From NCBI RefSeq assembly GCF_024054565.1, contig NZ_JAMXLR010000092.1:62001-126000 (forward strand): a stretch of DNA of 64,000 nucleotides. Direction: 5' to 3'. Positions 18,760 through 27,558 of the stretch are shown piece after piece. The DNA comes from Aeoliella straminimaris (GTDB lineage: Bacteria; Planctomycetota; Planctomycetia; Pirellulales; Lacipirellulaceae). The notes below the pieces were generated by a model, which saw nothing but the letters and a program-made list of their open reading frames with translations, searched no databases and had not been told where the DNA came from. Within the stretch, counting starts at the first letter, position 1. Every line of letters begins with the position of its first letter. Both the position numbers and the translations under genes were made by a program.

Positions 18760-19468
18760 ATCGGAAGTACGGGATCCGTAGCATCGGGATCATCATGATC
18801 TTGCCGGCGTGTTCGTTCACGCTCACCGTTTCGAACCGGCGCTCGAGGTAGGGCAACAGATCGGGGTTCGGGAAGACGTTGTCGTTGGCAAACCAGATGG
18901 GCCAGAAGGTGCGGCGGAACCAGGAGTGTTTTTGCCGGCCCTCGGTGGGATACTTCTTGGCGACGTAGAAATCCACGACGCCGATCGTGCCGCCCGGCTT
19001 CAGCAGCGTGAGCGCGTGGTCCACGGCGTCGTACCAGTTGGGGATCATGGTGAGCGAGTAGCAGAACGTCACCACGTCGACCGAGCCGGGCTCGATCTCG
19101 ACCATCGTCGCGTCGGCGTGCACCAGTTCGATGTTGTGCCAGCCCTTTTCCTCGACGCGCTTTTGGGCTACGCCGAGCAATGATTCACTCAGGTCGACCA
19201 AGGTTGCCTGGCGGAAGTTTGAGAGGCGGTCGCCCCAAGCTTCCACGTTGCGCGCGGTGCCACAGCCCAGGTCGAGCCACACGCCACCCTCGGGCGCAGG
19301 GAGATCGGCGAACAACTCGTCGCGGCCGTGCAGCATCTTCTGCCGCGTGGCGTCGTAGTGTTCGGCCTGGCCGGCGTAAAAGCTATCGAGCCGTTGCTGG
19401 TGCGACTCACCCCGAATGGGCGAGAGAACCATGTGATACAGAGTCTTCAGTTGACCCAGTGCGCTCAT
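18737..19468 (-). CDS. btaB: BtaB-like SAM-dependent methyltransferase (betaine lipid headgroup)
   Basis: The 243-residue class I methyltransferase has the SAM motif VWLDLGCGTARNVEAWG and the later strand VDVVTFCYSLTMIPNWYDAV. Placed directly after btaA, it most likely adds three methyl groups to diacylglyceryl-homoserine to give the betaine lipid DGTS. The ATG at 19468 overlaps the end of btaA by 62 bp; a Met 12 codons later would shorten this overlap. Its 3' end overlaps the convergent kinase gene by 23 bp. Function rests on the pairing with btaA as well as on the fold. Confidence 0.82.
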   Translation of the reverse strand: MSALGQLKTLYHMVLSPIRGESHQQRLDSFYAGQAEHYDATRQKMLHGRDELFADLPAPEGGVWLDLGCGTARNVEAWGDRLSNFRQATLVDLSESLLGVAQKRVEEKGWHNIELVHADATMVEIEPGSVDVVTFCYSLTMIPNWYDAVDHALTLLKPGGTIGVVDFYVAKKYPTEGRQKHSWFRRTFWPIWFANDNVFPNPDLLPYLERRFETVSVNEHAGKIMMIPMLRIPYFRFMGRKPA

Positions 19469-20690
19469 TGTTGTCGTCCGCCGCAGCGTAGGGGGAAGTC
19501 TTGTGAAGCGTGGCGATGTCGAAACTGCCGTAGGTGTTCACCCGATCCTGGGCGTGCAGTTCGTCGGCCAACTCTTTGTTGTATTCCAACAGCTCGCCCA
19601 GCGAATGACTCTCGCCGTTCAGTTGGACTTCAATCGGATTGATGAACTCGACCTCCAGGGCCGCGCTGCGCCACAGCAAGATGGAGCGATCGTCGGCGTG
19701 ATCGACGATCGACTGCCATTGCCGCTTCAGGATGTCGGCATGATGCTCGGCGAGCCAGTCCATGTGATCGAGTAGCACGTACCGCGAGTAGGTCTGGCTG
19801 GTCGATTCGAGGTAGTCGAGGATGGTCGTGGTGTGCGTGTGAATGCGATCGACCAGGCCGTCCTTCAACCGGGCGAAGTTCTCCTCACGCAGGTACTCGG
19901 GGCAGCACTCGTGGGTGTACTCGCCGGTGAGATAAACTCGCCAGAAGTAGTTGTCCTTGAGTGGCAGCTTGGTGAACACCGCGTCGAGGCGGTCTTCGAT
20001 GAACTTGGCGATGCCGCCCGGGTAGAACTTCTCCAGCTGACGCCGCTGTGCCCGGGGCACGCCCAGCAGCGAAAGCGTGGCGTCGCGGCGCAACAGGAAC
20101 TCGAGCTTGGGACCCCAGAACGACGACTTCAACGTGTCGTAGTAGATCTTCTGTTGTTCTTCGAGCGTTTGCGCCTCCAGCAGCCGTTCGATTTCCGGAC
20201 GGACGCGGGCAATGCGGTTGATGTAGGCGTTCATGCTCCAGGCGAAAAAGCCTGCTGAGCCGCGGAAGTAGAAGCTGGGGCGGCGACCTTTGCCATAGAA
20301 GAACTTGCCGTTCTTGTCCCAGTACTCACGGGCGGCGTGGGGCAGGGCCTCGCGGAGCGACTCGCGATAAACTTTGTCCCAGTCGGTCAGCCGGCCGCGG
20401 CCGAACATCTCGAAGAAGGTCTCGAAGTCGAGTTGACGGATGCCCGCCAGCTTAAGCTCCAACAGGGCGTTCTGGCGGGGATTCACGTCGACGGTGTCTA
20501 TCCGCTCCAGGCCGTCCAAGGCGTAGTCCAGTGCGTTGCACCCTGCGGAGGTAATTACCAGCAGCCGGTCGGAGGGGCCGAGCTTCATCGCGATGCGATC
20601 GAGCTTCGGATCTTCCCAGCACGTGTTGTAAACGAGGTTCTTGCCGTGCGTGAAGTTAAATACGGCTCGGCTTAGTGTGGCAGCGAGCAT
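19407..20690 (-). CDS. btaA: BtaA, SAM:diacylglycerol 3-amino-3-carboxypropyl transferase (DUF3419)
   Basis: BtaA moves the 3-amino-3-carboxypropyl group of SAM to diacylglycerol, the first step of betaine lipid synthesis. The 427-residue protein has the family's NLVYNTCWEDPKLDRIAM opening, a SAM-binding ITSAGCNALDYAL, the acidic strand IDTVDVNPRQNALLELK, and a C-terminal half with YVLLDHMDWLAE. Size and order fit DUF3419. The ATG has AGGAA about 8 nt upstream. No Pho-box-like sequence was evident in the 500 bp upstream, though such lipids often replace phospholipids in low phosphate. Confidence 0.9.
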   Translation of the reverse strand: MLAATLSRAVFNFTHGKNLVYNTCWEDPKLDRIAMKLGPSDRLLVITSAGCNALDYALDGLERIDTVDVNPRQNALLELKLAGIRQLDFETFFEMFGRGRLTDWDKVYRESLREALPHAAREYWDKNGKFFYGKGRRPSFYFRGSAGFFAWSMNAYINRIARVRPEIERLLEAQTLEEQQKIYYDTLKSSFWGPKLEFLLRRDATLSLLGVPRAQRRQLEKFYPGGIAKFIEDRLDAVFTKLPLKDNYFWRVYLTGEYTHECCPEYLREENFARLKDGLVDRIHTHTTTILDYLESTSQTYSRYVLLDHMDWLAEHHADILKRQWQSIVDHADDRSILLWRSAALEVEFINPIEVQLNGESHSLGELLEYNKELADELHAQDRVNTYGSFDIATLHKTSPYAAADDNNERTGSTEDSVSHGSLAHSG

Positions 20691-21194
20691 GCATGTTCCT
20701 GTGGCCTGATGGAAGGTGGGCAGGCGAGGGAGGCGATCGGGGGCTTAGCCGCCTGCGGCGGTGGCCTTTCGCGCGGCACCTGTGGGCTGCCGCCGTGGAC
20801 CGGTGATCGTGTTGATTTGTGTGGAGATTTTCCCGCCAGGCGGCCGTCGACAGCACCATTGCCTTGAGTAGCAAGACGAGCCGTCGGCCAGCCGTACGCA
20901 TCGACACCCTCATGGTGTGTTCACCAATCGCGTTATGGTCCCTGTTTTGCCGGCAGAATGCAAGGGTCTGCACGGTCGGTGAGCCCGGAAACGCATCAAA
21001 AATCGGTAAAATGGGGCGTTCTCGTAAGGTAGCCCCGACGAGCTAAATCCAGCTCGCTGTTCAAGGTAACCGTGGGAGGCCATTCCGACGCCGGACGGGA
21101 CCCTATGAGGAATTCCGTGAAACGCGGCGAATATTGGCAACAAACCATCGAAGTCCGGTATGCCCCGCGAGCCTGCAACTGCGCGAAGGAGTTG
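20691..21194. other. Intergenic region, no gene recognised
   Basis: About 500 bp separate btaA from the upstream co-directional phosphoesterase gene. The composition is mixed, with no tRNA-like fold, long palindrome or supported frame. It must hold the btaA promoter, but I could not place one confidently. Confidence 0.5.
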
Positions 21195-22088
21195 CTACGC
21201 AATCAGGACACCGGCAGCCGATTCGTCCAGCTCGGACGCTTCGACCTTGGCGGCTGGCAGTTGAGCCAGGATGCGGCCGTCGGCTCGGTTGAGCTCGAAG
21301 GTGCCGTCGTCGAACTCCACCAGGGCGGTGCAGTTCTCGACCCAGTCGCCCGTGTTCAGATAGGCGAGGTTGTCGAGCTGCATGATGCGGGGCGTATGGA
21401 TATGCCCGCAGATGATGCCGAAGCAGCGGCGCTCGGCGGCCGCTTCGATCAGTTGGCCCTCGAAGTCGCTGACGTGCTTCACCAGGCGTTTGACATTGCG
21501 TTTGACCATGCCGCAGAAGGCATAGCGATTGTGCTTCTTGCCCCGGGCCCAGTTGAGCCAGTAGTTAATGCTCAGCAGGTTATCGTAGGCATACGCGCCC
21601 ACCAGGCTGAGCCACGGCATCGACTGCTCGACCTTGTCGAACTTGTCGCCGTGGGTGACCAGGAACCGGCGACCATCGGCCGCCTGATGGACAAACTCGT
21701 TCCGCATGTCGACGATGCCGTAATCGGCAATGAAGTTGCGGAGGAATTCGTCGTGATTTCCCGGCGTATAGTAGATCTTCGTACCGCAACGTTTGAGCGA
21801 CATCAGCCGGTGCAGGATACGGTCGTAGCAGGCCTTCCACCGCCAACGCCGCTTCAATTTCCAGCCGTCGATAAAGTCGCCAACGATGTACAGGTGCTCG
21901 GGCTCGTAACGCTCGAGTAGTTCCAGAAACGCTTCGGCCTGGGTGTGCTTCGAACCGAGGTGCACGTCGCTGATGAACAGCGAACGAACCGGCTCGGCGG
22001 CGATAGGGTAAGACCCCGAGCCTTGGGCCGGCAGCATCCCGACGTTGAAGCTGGGAGTGGCGATGTTGGGGCGAGCGATGGTGGTCAC
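21195..22088 (-). CDS. UDP-2,3-diacylglucosamine diphosphatase-like metallophosphoesterase
   Basis: The 297-residue protein carries the full set of calcineurin-like phosphoesterase metal motifs: ISDVHLG, VGDFIDGW, GNHDEFLR, THGDKFD and ICGHIHTPRI. The arrangement and the RRWRW..YDRILHRL insertion resemble the LpxH/YbbF-type enzymes that cleave UDP-2,3-diacylglucosamine in lipid A synthesis. A 34-residue N-terminal extension before the first motif is unusual and may mean a later start. Other lpx genes are not nearby, so lipid A is inferred only from the family. Confidence 0.8.
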   Translation of the reverse strand: MTTIARPNIATPSFNVGMLPAQGSGSYPIAAEPVRSLFISDVHLGSKHTQAEAFLELLERYEPEHLYIVGDFIDGWKLKRRWRWKACYDRILHRLMSLKRCGTKIYYTPGNHDEFLRNFIADYGIVDMRNEFVHQAADGRRFLVTHGDKFDKVEQSMPWLSLVGAYAYDNLLSINYWLNWARGKKHNRYAFCGMVKRNVKRLVKHVSDFEGQLIEAAAERRCFGIICGHIHTPRIMQLDNLAYLNTGDWVENCTALVEFDDGTFELNRADGRILAQLPAAKVEASELDESAAGVLIA

Positions 22089-22515
22089 TTCGTTTCCCTT
22101 ACAAACGGGTGCGTTCGCCGCGGCGGACGCTTCCTTACGACCGACCCCGCATAGCGAACCGGACAGCTCATCTTCTCTATAGGAAGTATCTGCTCGGTCC
22201 GTTGTGGTTTGACTAACCGGAGGTGGGAACTTGGTTAAAGGTTGGTTCAGTTTTCGTTAAGTGCTAGCAGTTGGCCGCATATTATAGCATTTCGGGAGGC
22301 AGGGGACAGCCGAACGGCGGCCGGGGGATGAGTTTCGCATGTGTTTTGCTGCAGGGCAATACATAACCGATGATTCCGAGGGATTTCGCCGCGGAAAGCG
22401 GAATCTTGGTGGATGCGGAAAACGCGGTAGGAGGGGCGGGAACCCGGAGTTGCAGAAACGCCCAGAAATTCGTGGAGCCACGAGGCATGCTGCGGCTGGC
22501 GGGAGGTGGAAGACT
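22089..22515. other. Intergenic region, no gene recognised
   Basis: About 430 bp between two minus-strand genes. Purine-rich stretches (around 22400-22510) and short open frames are present, but none has a recognisable domain or start context. Confidence 0.5.
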
Positions 22516-23202
22516 TTAAACGCGAGCCTTCAACACCTTCACCATCTCCGACACCCATTTTACCTTATCCCGCTGCAGTGTCGGCAGAGGATGGAAATAG
22601 CGTCCAGGCTGGTCGGGCTTGGGGAGTCCCGTGACGCATGGCTCGCCGGCCAGCGCGGTTTCGGCTTGCTGGATGAGCGGCTCCAGAAAATCGCCGACGC
22701 CCCATGCGCAGATTACGGGTCCTTCGGCCCGCCGCTGGAGCTGCCGCTTTAGCTCTGCCGAACGCTGCGGGGCGAATACCGAATGGACTCCTCCCAAGGC
22801 GAGCGGCTCCAGCTGCTTCAATCGCTTGGCAAATTGCGGGCTCTTCGCTTCACGTAGGTCCGAGAGATTGAGCACGCGGACATACTTCCAGCCGAAGCAG
22901 TACATCACCCGCATCACCTGGTACTGCGTCGTGTCGGGCTTGGTGGGTACGGTGGTGGCTTTGAAATTCGAGATCTGCTTCGAGTCGATATCGTGCTGCG
23001 TCCCCACCAGCGGCTGGGAGGAACCTGGGTTCATCATCACGAACACGGCATCCGCTTCGCCGGGTGGATCCAGCTCTTTGTGCATGATCTCCAGCACACT
23101 GCGGCACTCGAGCGGCTCACTTCCTGCGACGCTCAACGTATAGAAGTGACCGGTGACATTGAAATGGCGTTTCAGGTCGCCCGCGGGGATGAATTTGGTC
23201 AT
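22516..23202 (-). CDS. DUF1643-like protein
   Basis: The 228-residue cytosolic protein resembles DUF1643 proteins, whose role is unknown. The pattern seen is a strand plus loop VFVMMNPGSSQP near residue 55, a middle YVRVLNLSDLREAKSP, and a later VICAWGVGDF, the N-P-x-x and A-W-G features I associate with that family. It ends with HPLPTLQRDKVKWV. No signal peptide. It is flanked by unrelated genes and gives no contextual clue. Confidence 0.65.
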   Translation of the reverse strand: MTKFIPAGDLKRHFNVTGHFYTLSVAGSEPLECRSVLEIMHKELDPPGEADAVFVMMNPGSSQPLVGTQHDIDSKQISNFKATTVPTKPDTTQYQVMRVMYCFGWKYVRVLNLSDLREAKSPQFAKRLKQLEPLALGGVHSVFAPQRSAELKRQLQRRAEGPVICAWGVGDFLEPLIQQAETALAGEPCVTGLPKPDQPGRYFHPLPTLQRDKVKWVSEMVKVLKARV

Positions 23203-23347
23203 GAGCTTGAATACTTGTCAGTCCATTTGTGCAATGCGATGTGGAAAGTCACTAATCCGCGTCGCCCGTGACTAACTTCCCCGAGTTGCGAACCAGGATG
23301 TGCCATTCCACGAGGTCGCACATTCTCCTAGATTCGTTCCCAAACTG

Positions 23348-23938
23348 CTACTCCTCATGCGGCTCGAAGTACACGCCTTGCTGAAAACCATGCGCACTGA
23401 AGAACCCGTCGTGATGCGGTCCGACTAGCTTGCGAACCGAGTGGGGCTCCATCTCTGGTCCCGCCGCCCACGGGATAGCGATCTCCAAGGGTACATCGTA
23501 CAGGCTGAAGCTGTCTCTGCGGTCCGTGGCGACCAGAACGTAGTGCCCTGGCATCATCGATAGTCCACTTCTTCCGTCGATAGCTTCGCGAATCGGACAA
23601 CGAAAGATCGTCGGCGGCCGCAACAGCAACTCCGGCGCGTCTTCAATCGCGACTTCGTACGTCACGTGTTGCTCGAGGTTCGACTGTTCGATGAAAGGGA
23701 GAATCTCGATGGTCCAGCCGCCAACTTTGTTTGCCTGGTTGGGGGCGGGCAGCCTCTTATGTGCCTGGGCGTACGCCGCAACGGCTAGATTCAGTTGATG
23801 CAGGTTGTTCTTGCAGACCGCTTCCCGCGCACTGCGGCGCGCGGACTGCACCGCTGGTACTAACAGTCCAATGAGCGCGGCGACGATGACCAGCACGACG
23901 AGCATTTCCACCAGCGTCAATGCACGTCTGTTCGCCAT
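23348..23938 (-). CDS. Type II pseudopilin-like protein (DUF1559-like, short)
   Basis: The 196-residue protein starts MANRRALTLVEMLVVLVIVA, a prepilin N-terminal methylation signal in which the pilin helix follows a short basic leader; the conserved Glu at position 5 of the mature helix is present. The next part (KNNLHQLNLAVAAYAQAHKRLPAP) is the DUF1559 pattern so common in planctomycetes. It is shorter than usual (about 300 residues). I set the start at 23938; the frame extends upstream to 24037 but without a leader-like sequence. Probably a surface pseudopilin of unknown role. Confidence 0.82.
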   Translation of the reverse strand: MANRRALTLVEMLVVLVIVAALIGLLVPAVQSARRSAREAVCKNNLHQLNLAVAAYAQAHKRLPAPNQANKVGGWTIEILPFIEQSNLEQHVTYEVAIEDAPELLLRPPTIFRCPIREAIDGRSGLSMMPGHYVLVATDRRDSFSLYDVPLEIAIPWAAGPEMEPHSVRKLVGPHHDGFFSAHGFQQGVYFEPHEE

Positions 23939-23975
23939 GGCACGGTTGACTCTTTCATTTGGGCGTTGGAGCAAG

Positions 23976-24527
23976 CTAATCGTCTCCGCCCTCAGTAGAC
24001 GTATTCTGCTTCTCTCGGATTGCGATACACCAATCAATTTCGCGGTAAGTGCCTAACTCGCACTCTTCCTGCACTTGCTGGCGCAGCCGATCATAGTCCG
24101 CATGAGTCGGTACGACTCCCTTAATCCTGACCCAAAGCCCCTTTTGGTGCCGTGCCGTGGCGTCGAGGCGACCGAATGCAGGGTCGGTAGCAAACAATCT
24201 CGCCAGTTCGGTTTCGGCGGCCCGCTCTTCTGCATGGTCGTCGATAGAGATCTGGACGTTCCAATTCCAATGGCCTGGAAATGCAAAAAAGACCGTGACG
24301 ATCACCGTTGTTACGGTCAGCGCCCCCAGTTGCAGTTTGTTTGTCCGATTGTCTGAAAATGCCCGGTAAAAAAGCACGGCGAGCATCGACGCCACGATGG
24401 CGTAGACCACACCGACTCCGCGTCCCAGCAGGTAATCACCGCGAGTGTAGGCCGCGAGGATGGACGAGAAGAGAAATATAACAACGAGCATCGTCCGTAT
24501 GCTAAACCGAAAAGGTGCTTCCTTCAT
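23976..24527 (-). CDS. Small membrane protein of unknown function
   Basis: The 183-residue protein starts with KEAPFRFSIRTMLVVIFLFS, an opening I recall in many planctomycete membrane proteins. Three hydrophobic segments lie near residues 12-27, 36-54 and 70-84. The C-terminal ~95 residues are soluble and charged, with YDRLRQQVQEECELGTYRE near the end. It lies just upstream (38 bp) of the pseudopilin gene, on the same strand. No function can be given. Confidence 0.65.
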   Translation of the reverse strand: MKEAPFRFSIRTMLVVIFLFSSILAAYTRGDYLLGRGVGVVYAIVASMLAVLFYRAFSDNRTNKLQLGALTVTTVIVTVFFAFPGHWNWNVQISIDDHAEERAAETELARLFATDPAFGRLDATARHQKGLWVRIKGVVPTHADYDRLRQQVQEECELGTYREIDWCIAIREKQNTSTEGGDD

Positions 24528-24532
24528 TCTCT

Positions 24533-24560
24533 AGCCCCCAGCCCCCAGCCCCTCGCCCCT
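24533..24560. repeat. Short heptamer tandem repeat (AGCCCCC)
   Basis: Four contiguous 7-mers AGCCCCC, AGCCCCC, AGCCCCT, CGCCCCT fill the gap between the start of the membrane-protein gene and the end of miaE. Confidence 0.6.
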
Positions 24561-25135
24561 CAACTATGCATCCGGGGCAACTCTTCCCCCTCTTCCATGA
24601 TAGCCGCTTCGGCGTCGTAGAGTTCCTCGAGCCGCGCCAAAACTTCTGCTTCCGGCGCAAAGTGCTTGGCGAGCCGCGTGTAGGTCGTGTGGTGGCGGGC
24701 TTCGGATTCGAACAGGCTTTGGTAGAACTCGGCCAGTTCCTTGTCGTCTACGTGCTCGGCCAGTTTCTGGAACCGCTCGCAGCTCCGGGCTTCGATCAGG
24801 CCGGCCACAAGTAACCGGTCGACTGCCTTGTGGGGTTCGCCGGTACGGACCAGGTCGTTGAGCTTGCGGCCGTAGGAGGAGGGTTTGAGGCGGCGGAACT
24901 TCACGCCGCGGCGCGCGAGCAGGTCGACCACCATGTGAAAGTGCTCGAGTTCTTCGCCCACGATTTCGGTCATCTCGCGGCACAGCTCGAGGTCCTCGAC
25001 GTAGGCGAACATCAGGTTGAGCGCCGTGCCGGCCGCTTTCTTCTCGCAGTGGGCGTGGTCGATCAGGATGTCGTCGAGGTTCGAGTCGACTTGCGCGAAC
25101 CACCGCGGTCCCGTCTCGCTTTTCAGGTGAAGCAT
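24560..25135 (-). CDS. miaE: tRNA-(ms2io6A) hydroxylase MiaE
   Basis: MiaE is a ferritin-like non-haem diiron enzyme that hydroxylates the isopentenyl group of ms2i6A at position 37 of tRNA. The 191-residue protein has the diiron ligands in EELEHFHMVVDLLARRG and FESEARHHTTYTRLA, each with the E-x2-H spacing, and an earlier Glu/His pair near DHAHCEKKA. I place the ATG at 25135; a longer frame to 25930 is antisense shadow of the SDR gene. It lies downstream of the SDR gene across a strong hairpin. Confidence 0.9.
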   Translation of the reverse strand: MLHLKSETGPRWFAQVDSNLDDILIDHAHCEKKAAGTALNLMFAYVEDLELCREMTEIVGEELEHFHMVVDLLARRGVKFRRLKPSSYGRKLNDLVRTGEPHKAVDRLLVAGLIEARSCERFQKLAEHVDDKELAEFYQSLFESEARHHTTYTRLAKHFAPEAEVLARLEELYDAEAAIMEEGEELPRMHS

Positions 25136-25177
25136 ATGGTGTGTTGGAGAGGTTTGAAAACAGTCGGAGTAGTTCAG

Positions 25178-25219
25178 GTTCCCTCTCCCCGTCCCGGGTG
25201 AGGGACGGGGAGAGGGAAC
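25178..25219. repeat. Perfect 18-bp intergenic hairpin (copy 1 of a 42-bp palindrome)
   Basis: The arms GTTCCCTCTCCCCGTCCC pair perfectly around the 6-nt loop GGGTGA, immediately after the SDR stop and before miaE. There is no T-run, so it is not a standard terminator although it could halt or stabilise the SDR transcript. A copy with 37 of 42 bases identical lies at 28264-28305. Confidence 0.85.
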
Positions 25220-25221
25220 TT

Positions 25222-25950
25222 TCAGCCTTCGATCACGCTCTGGGCGAAGCTGGCGTATTTGGCTTCGAGGTCTTTGGCCATGCTGTCGGGGAACAGGTGG
25301 TAGTCGCCCGTGCTCAACGCCGCGATGATGCCCTCGCCCACCAGGGTTGGTGGCTCGGCGATGTCTTTGAGGCCGGCCTCTTCGCCCATGTCGGTGTCGA
25401 TCGGCCCGGGGTGGACGCTCAGTACCTGCGTGCCTTGGTCTGCAAGCACCACCTTGAGGGCCTGCGTGATGGAATAGGCCGCGGCCTTCGAGGCGCAGTA
25501 CGTAGCGAACGCAGGGAACGACCGCATCGAGGCGATCGAGTTGAGCTGCACAAACGCGCCGCCGCCATTGGCCTTCAGCACTGGCGCGAACGCCTGGGCC
25601 ATTCGCAGCAAGCCGTAGACGTTCACTTCCATTTCGGTCTGCAGGGCGTCGATGGCGGTCGGATCCAATGGGTCGGCCGTCTTCAGCACGCCTGCGTTGT
25701 TCACCACCAGGTGGACGTCGCTGGCCTCGTCCGCGGCCGCCTTGATACTTTCGGCATCGGTCAGATCGATTCGCACGGGAGCGACTTTGGAACCATGCGC
25801 GTCGACTAGCGGATCGGCCGAGTCGATCTGTCGTACGGCCGCGTAAACTTTCTGCGCTCCCGCCGCGAGCAGTTGGTCGACAATCGTCCGCCCGATGCCA
25901 CGATTCGCGCCAGTTACTAGCGCGACGCAACCTTCAACATTGAACCCCAT
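25222..25950 (-). CDS. Short-chain dehydrogenase/reductase (SDR)
   Basis: The 242-residue protein is a classical SDR oxidoreductase that uses NAD(P)H. It shows the nucleotide-binding VTGANRGIGR at residues 13-22, the NNAG motif at 83-86 (VVNNAGVL), a catalytic Ser in LNSIASMRS and the YxxxK pair in TYCASKAA. Substrate is unknown. A strong 42-bp hairpin follows directly after the stop codon. Confidence 0.88.
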   Translation of the reverse strand: MGFNVEGCVALVTGANRGIGRTIVDQLLAAGAQKVYAAVRQIDSADPLVDAHGSKVAPVRIDLTDAESIKAAADEASDVHLVVNNAGVLKTADPLDPTAIDALQTEMEVNVYGLLRMAQAFAPVLKANGGGAFVQLNSIASMRSFPAFATYCASKAAAYSITQALKVVLADQGTQVLSVHPGPIDTDMGEEAGLKDIAEPPTLVGEGIIAALSTGDYHLFPDSMAKDLEAKYASFAQSVIEG

Positions 25951-26027
25951 GATTTTCTATTGCTCCGGAAGGTACACTTGCTCACCGCATCCATTCTATC
26001 GCGGAAGCATGCAGTTGGGCTACAGGC

Positions 26028-27362
26028 TCAGGCGTCGGCAGTCGCCCAGTAGCCGCCACGGGCGTGGTCGTACATTGCTTCGGTGCCGGGCTGCGAAGCG
26101 ACAATTTGTCCTTCGCGGTACACTTCGTGGCCCATCACCCAGGTTCGCACCGGCCAGCCGGTAAGCTCGAGGCCATGCCAGGGACTCCAGCCGCACTTGG
26201 TCAGTTGGTTCTCGTTCAGTACCGCGAGGGTCTTGTTCATATCGACCAGCACCAGGTCGGCGTCGTAGCCCGTGGCGATGCGCCCCTTGTCCACGATGTC
26301 CCACACCCGGGCCGGGGCGTCGCACATCCAGTGCACCACTTGTTCGATGGTGCAGCGACCTTGGTTCACTTCGTTCAATAGCAAGGCGAGCGAGTTCTCC
26401 ACCGCCGGCAGCCCCGAGGGCGATTGCGGGTAGGGTTGCTGCTTTTCTTCCAGCGTATGCGGTGCATGGTCGGTCGCCACCACTTGCAGGCGGCCATCCA
26501 ACAGGGCCTGCCATACCGCGGCGTTGTCCTCTTTGGTTTTGAGCGACGGATTCATCTGCACGAGCGTGCCCAGCCGCGGGTAGTCATCGATGTTGAAGAA
26601 GAGGTGGTGCGGGCAGGCCTCACCGGTCACCAGGTTGTGATGATCGGCCAGCAATTCGCACTCGCCGGCCGTCGAAACGTGTAGCACGTGGAATCGATGC
26701 TGGTGCCGCACCGCGAGGTCCATCGCCCGCCGGGTGGCGATCATGGCGGCCTGGTGATCGCGGATGCGGCTGTGATCGGCGATGTCGCTGGTGGTGCCGA
26801 TCCGCTCGCGGTTGGCGCGGACGGTCGACTCGTCTTCACAGTGCGCTGTGAGCGGCAAAGTGGTCTCGGCGAAGATCCGCTCCAGGGCCTCCTGCTCGTC
26901 GACCAGCAGGTCTCCCGTGCTCGAGCCGATGAAGATCTTGATGCCGGGCGTACGGGTGGCGGTTTTCAGCACCTCGATATTCTCGGGCGTGGCGCCGATG
27001 TAGAAGCCGTAGTTAACGATGGAGTTGGCCGCTCCCAGACGTAGTTTGTCCTCCAAGAGCTCTTGTGTAATTGCGTTCGGCACCGTGTTGGGCATTTCGA
27101 GGAACGTGGTGACGCCACCTTTGGCGCAGGCCCGCGAGGCGTGCGCCAGGTCCTCCTTGTGCGTCAGGCCCGGTTCGCGAAAGTGTACCTGGTCGTCAAT
27201 GACGCCGGGTATCAGGTGCAGGCCCGCCGCGTCGATGGTTTCGTCCACGGCTACTTGAGCCGCAGAGTCGATGTCTGCAATCTTTGCGCCGTCGACCACC
27301 ACGTCGACTTGCGCTATCCCATCCGGCAGCACCACCAGAGCGTTTTTGATTCGAGTTCGCAA
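26028..27362 (-). CDS. pyrC: Dihydroorotase (class I, PyrC-like amidohydrolase)
   Basis: Dihydroorotase closes carbamoyl-aspartate to dihydroorotate in pyrimidine synthesis. The 444-residue protein has the metal motif DDQVHFREPG, the likely carboxylated lysine in GIKIFIGSS, later metal ligands HCED and HVSTAGE, and the active-site DHAPH. I chose a TTG start at 27362 with AGGAA about 10 nt before; the frame stays open to 27503, but that extension runs through a 77-bp palindrome and gives a low-complexity sequence. It faces the PIG-L gene divergently. Allantoinase is a less likely reading. Confidence 0.88.
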   Translation of the reverse strand: MRTRIKNALVVLPDGIAQVDVVVDGAKIADIDSAAQVAVDETIDAAGLHLIPGVIDDQVHFREPGLTHKEDLAHASRACAKGGVTTFLEMPNTVPNAITQELLEDKLRLGAANSIVNYGFYIGATPENIEVLKTATRTPGIKIFIGSSTGDLLVDEQEALERIFAETTLPLTAHCEDESTVRANRERIGTTSDIADHSRIRDHQAAMIATRRAMDLAVRHQHRFHVLHVSTAGECELLADHHNLVTGEACPHHLFFNIDDYPRLGTLVQMNPSLKTKEDNAAVWQALLDGRLQVVATDHAPHTLEEKQQPYPQSPSGLPAVENSLALLLNEVNQGRCTIEQVVHWMCDAPARVWDIVDKGRIATGYDADLVLVDMNKTLAVLNENQLTKCGWSPWHGLELTGWPVRTWVMGHEVYREGQIVASQPGTEAMYDHARGGYWATADA

Positions 27363-27394
27363 GGTTTCGGGTTCCTGTTGTTTCTTTGTGGAGT

Positions 27395-27471
27395 GGGTGG
27401 CTGGGGTCGAGCTCCGCGAGCCCCCAGACTTTGAATGACTGGGGGCTCGCATGACTCGACCCCAGCCACCC
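27395..27471. repeat. 77-bp intergenic palindrome between divergent genes
   Basis: Arm one is GGGTGGCTGGGGTCGAG, four unpaired bases, GCGAGCCCCCAG. It pairs with CTGGGGGCTCGC and CTCGACCCCAGCCACCC around an 11-nt loop. The stem is 29 bp in total with a 4x4 internal loop. It lies between pyrC and the PIG-L deacetylase gene. Confidence 0.88.
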
Positions 27472-27558
27472 TTGTGTGTATTGGTGTTGCTATTCACGGC
27501 CAACGTCGTACCATCAAGGGCGTTGGCCGATTTTCACTTTGACGGAGCGACTTTGACG

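Noticed and set aside
27363..27503. Longer start for dihydroorotase
   Set aside because: It would translate the 77-bp palindrome into a low-complexity Ser/Thr/Lys stretch not seen in the family.
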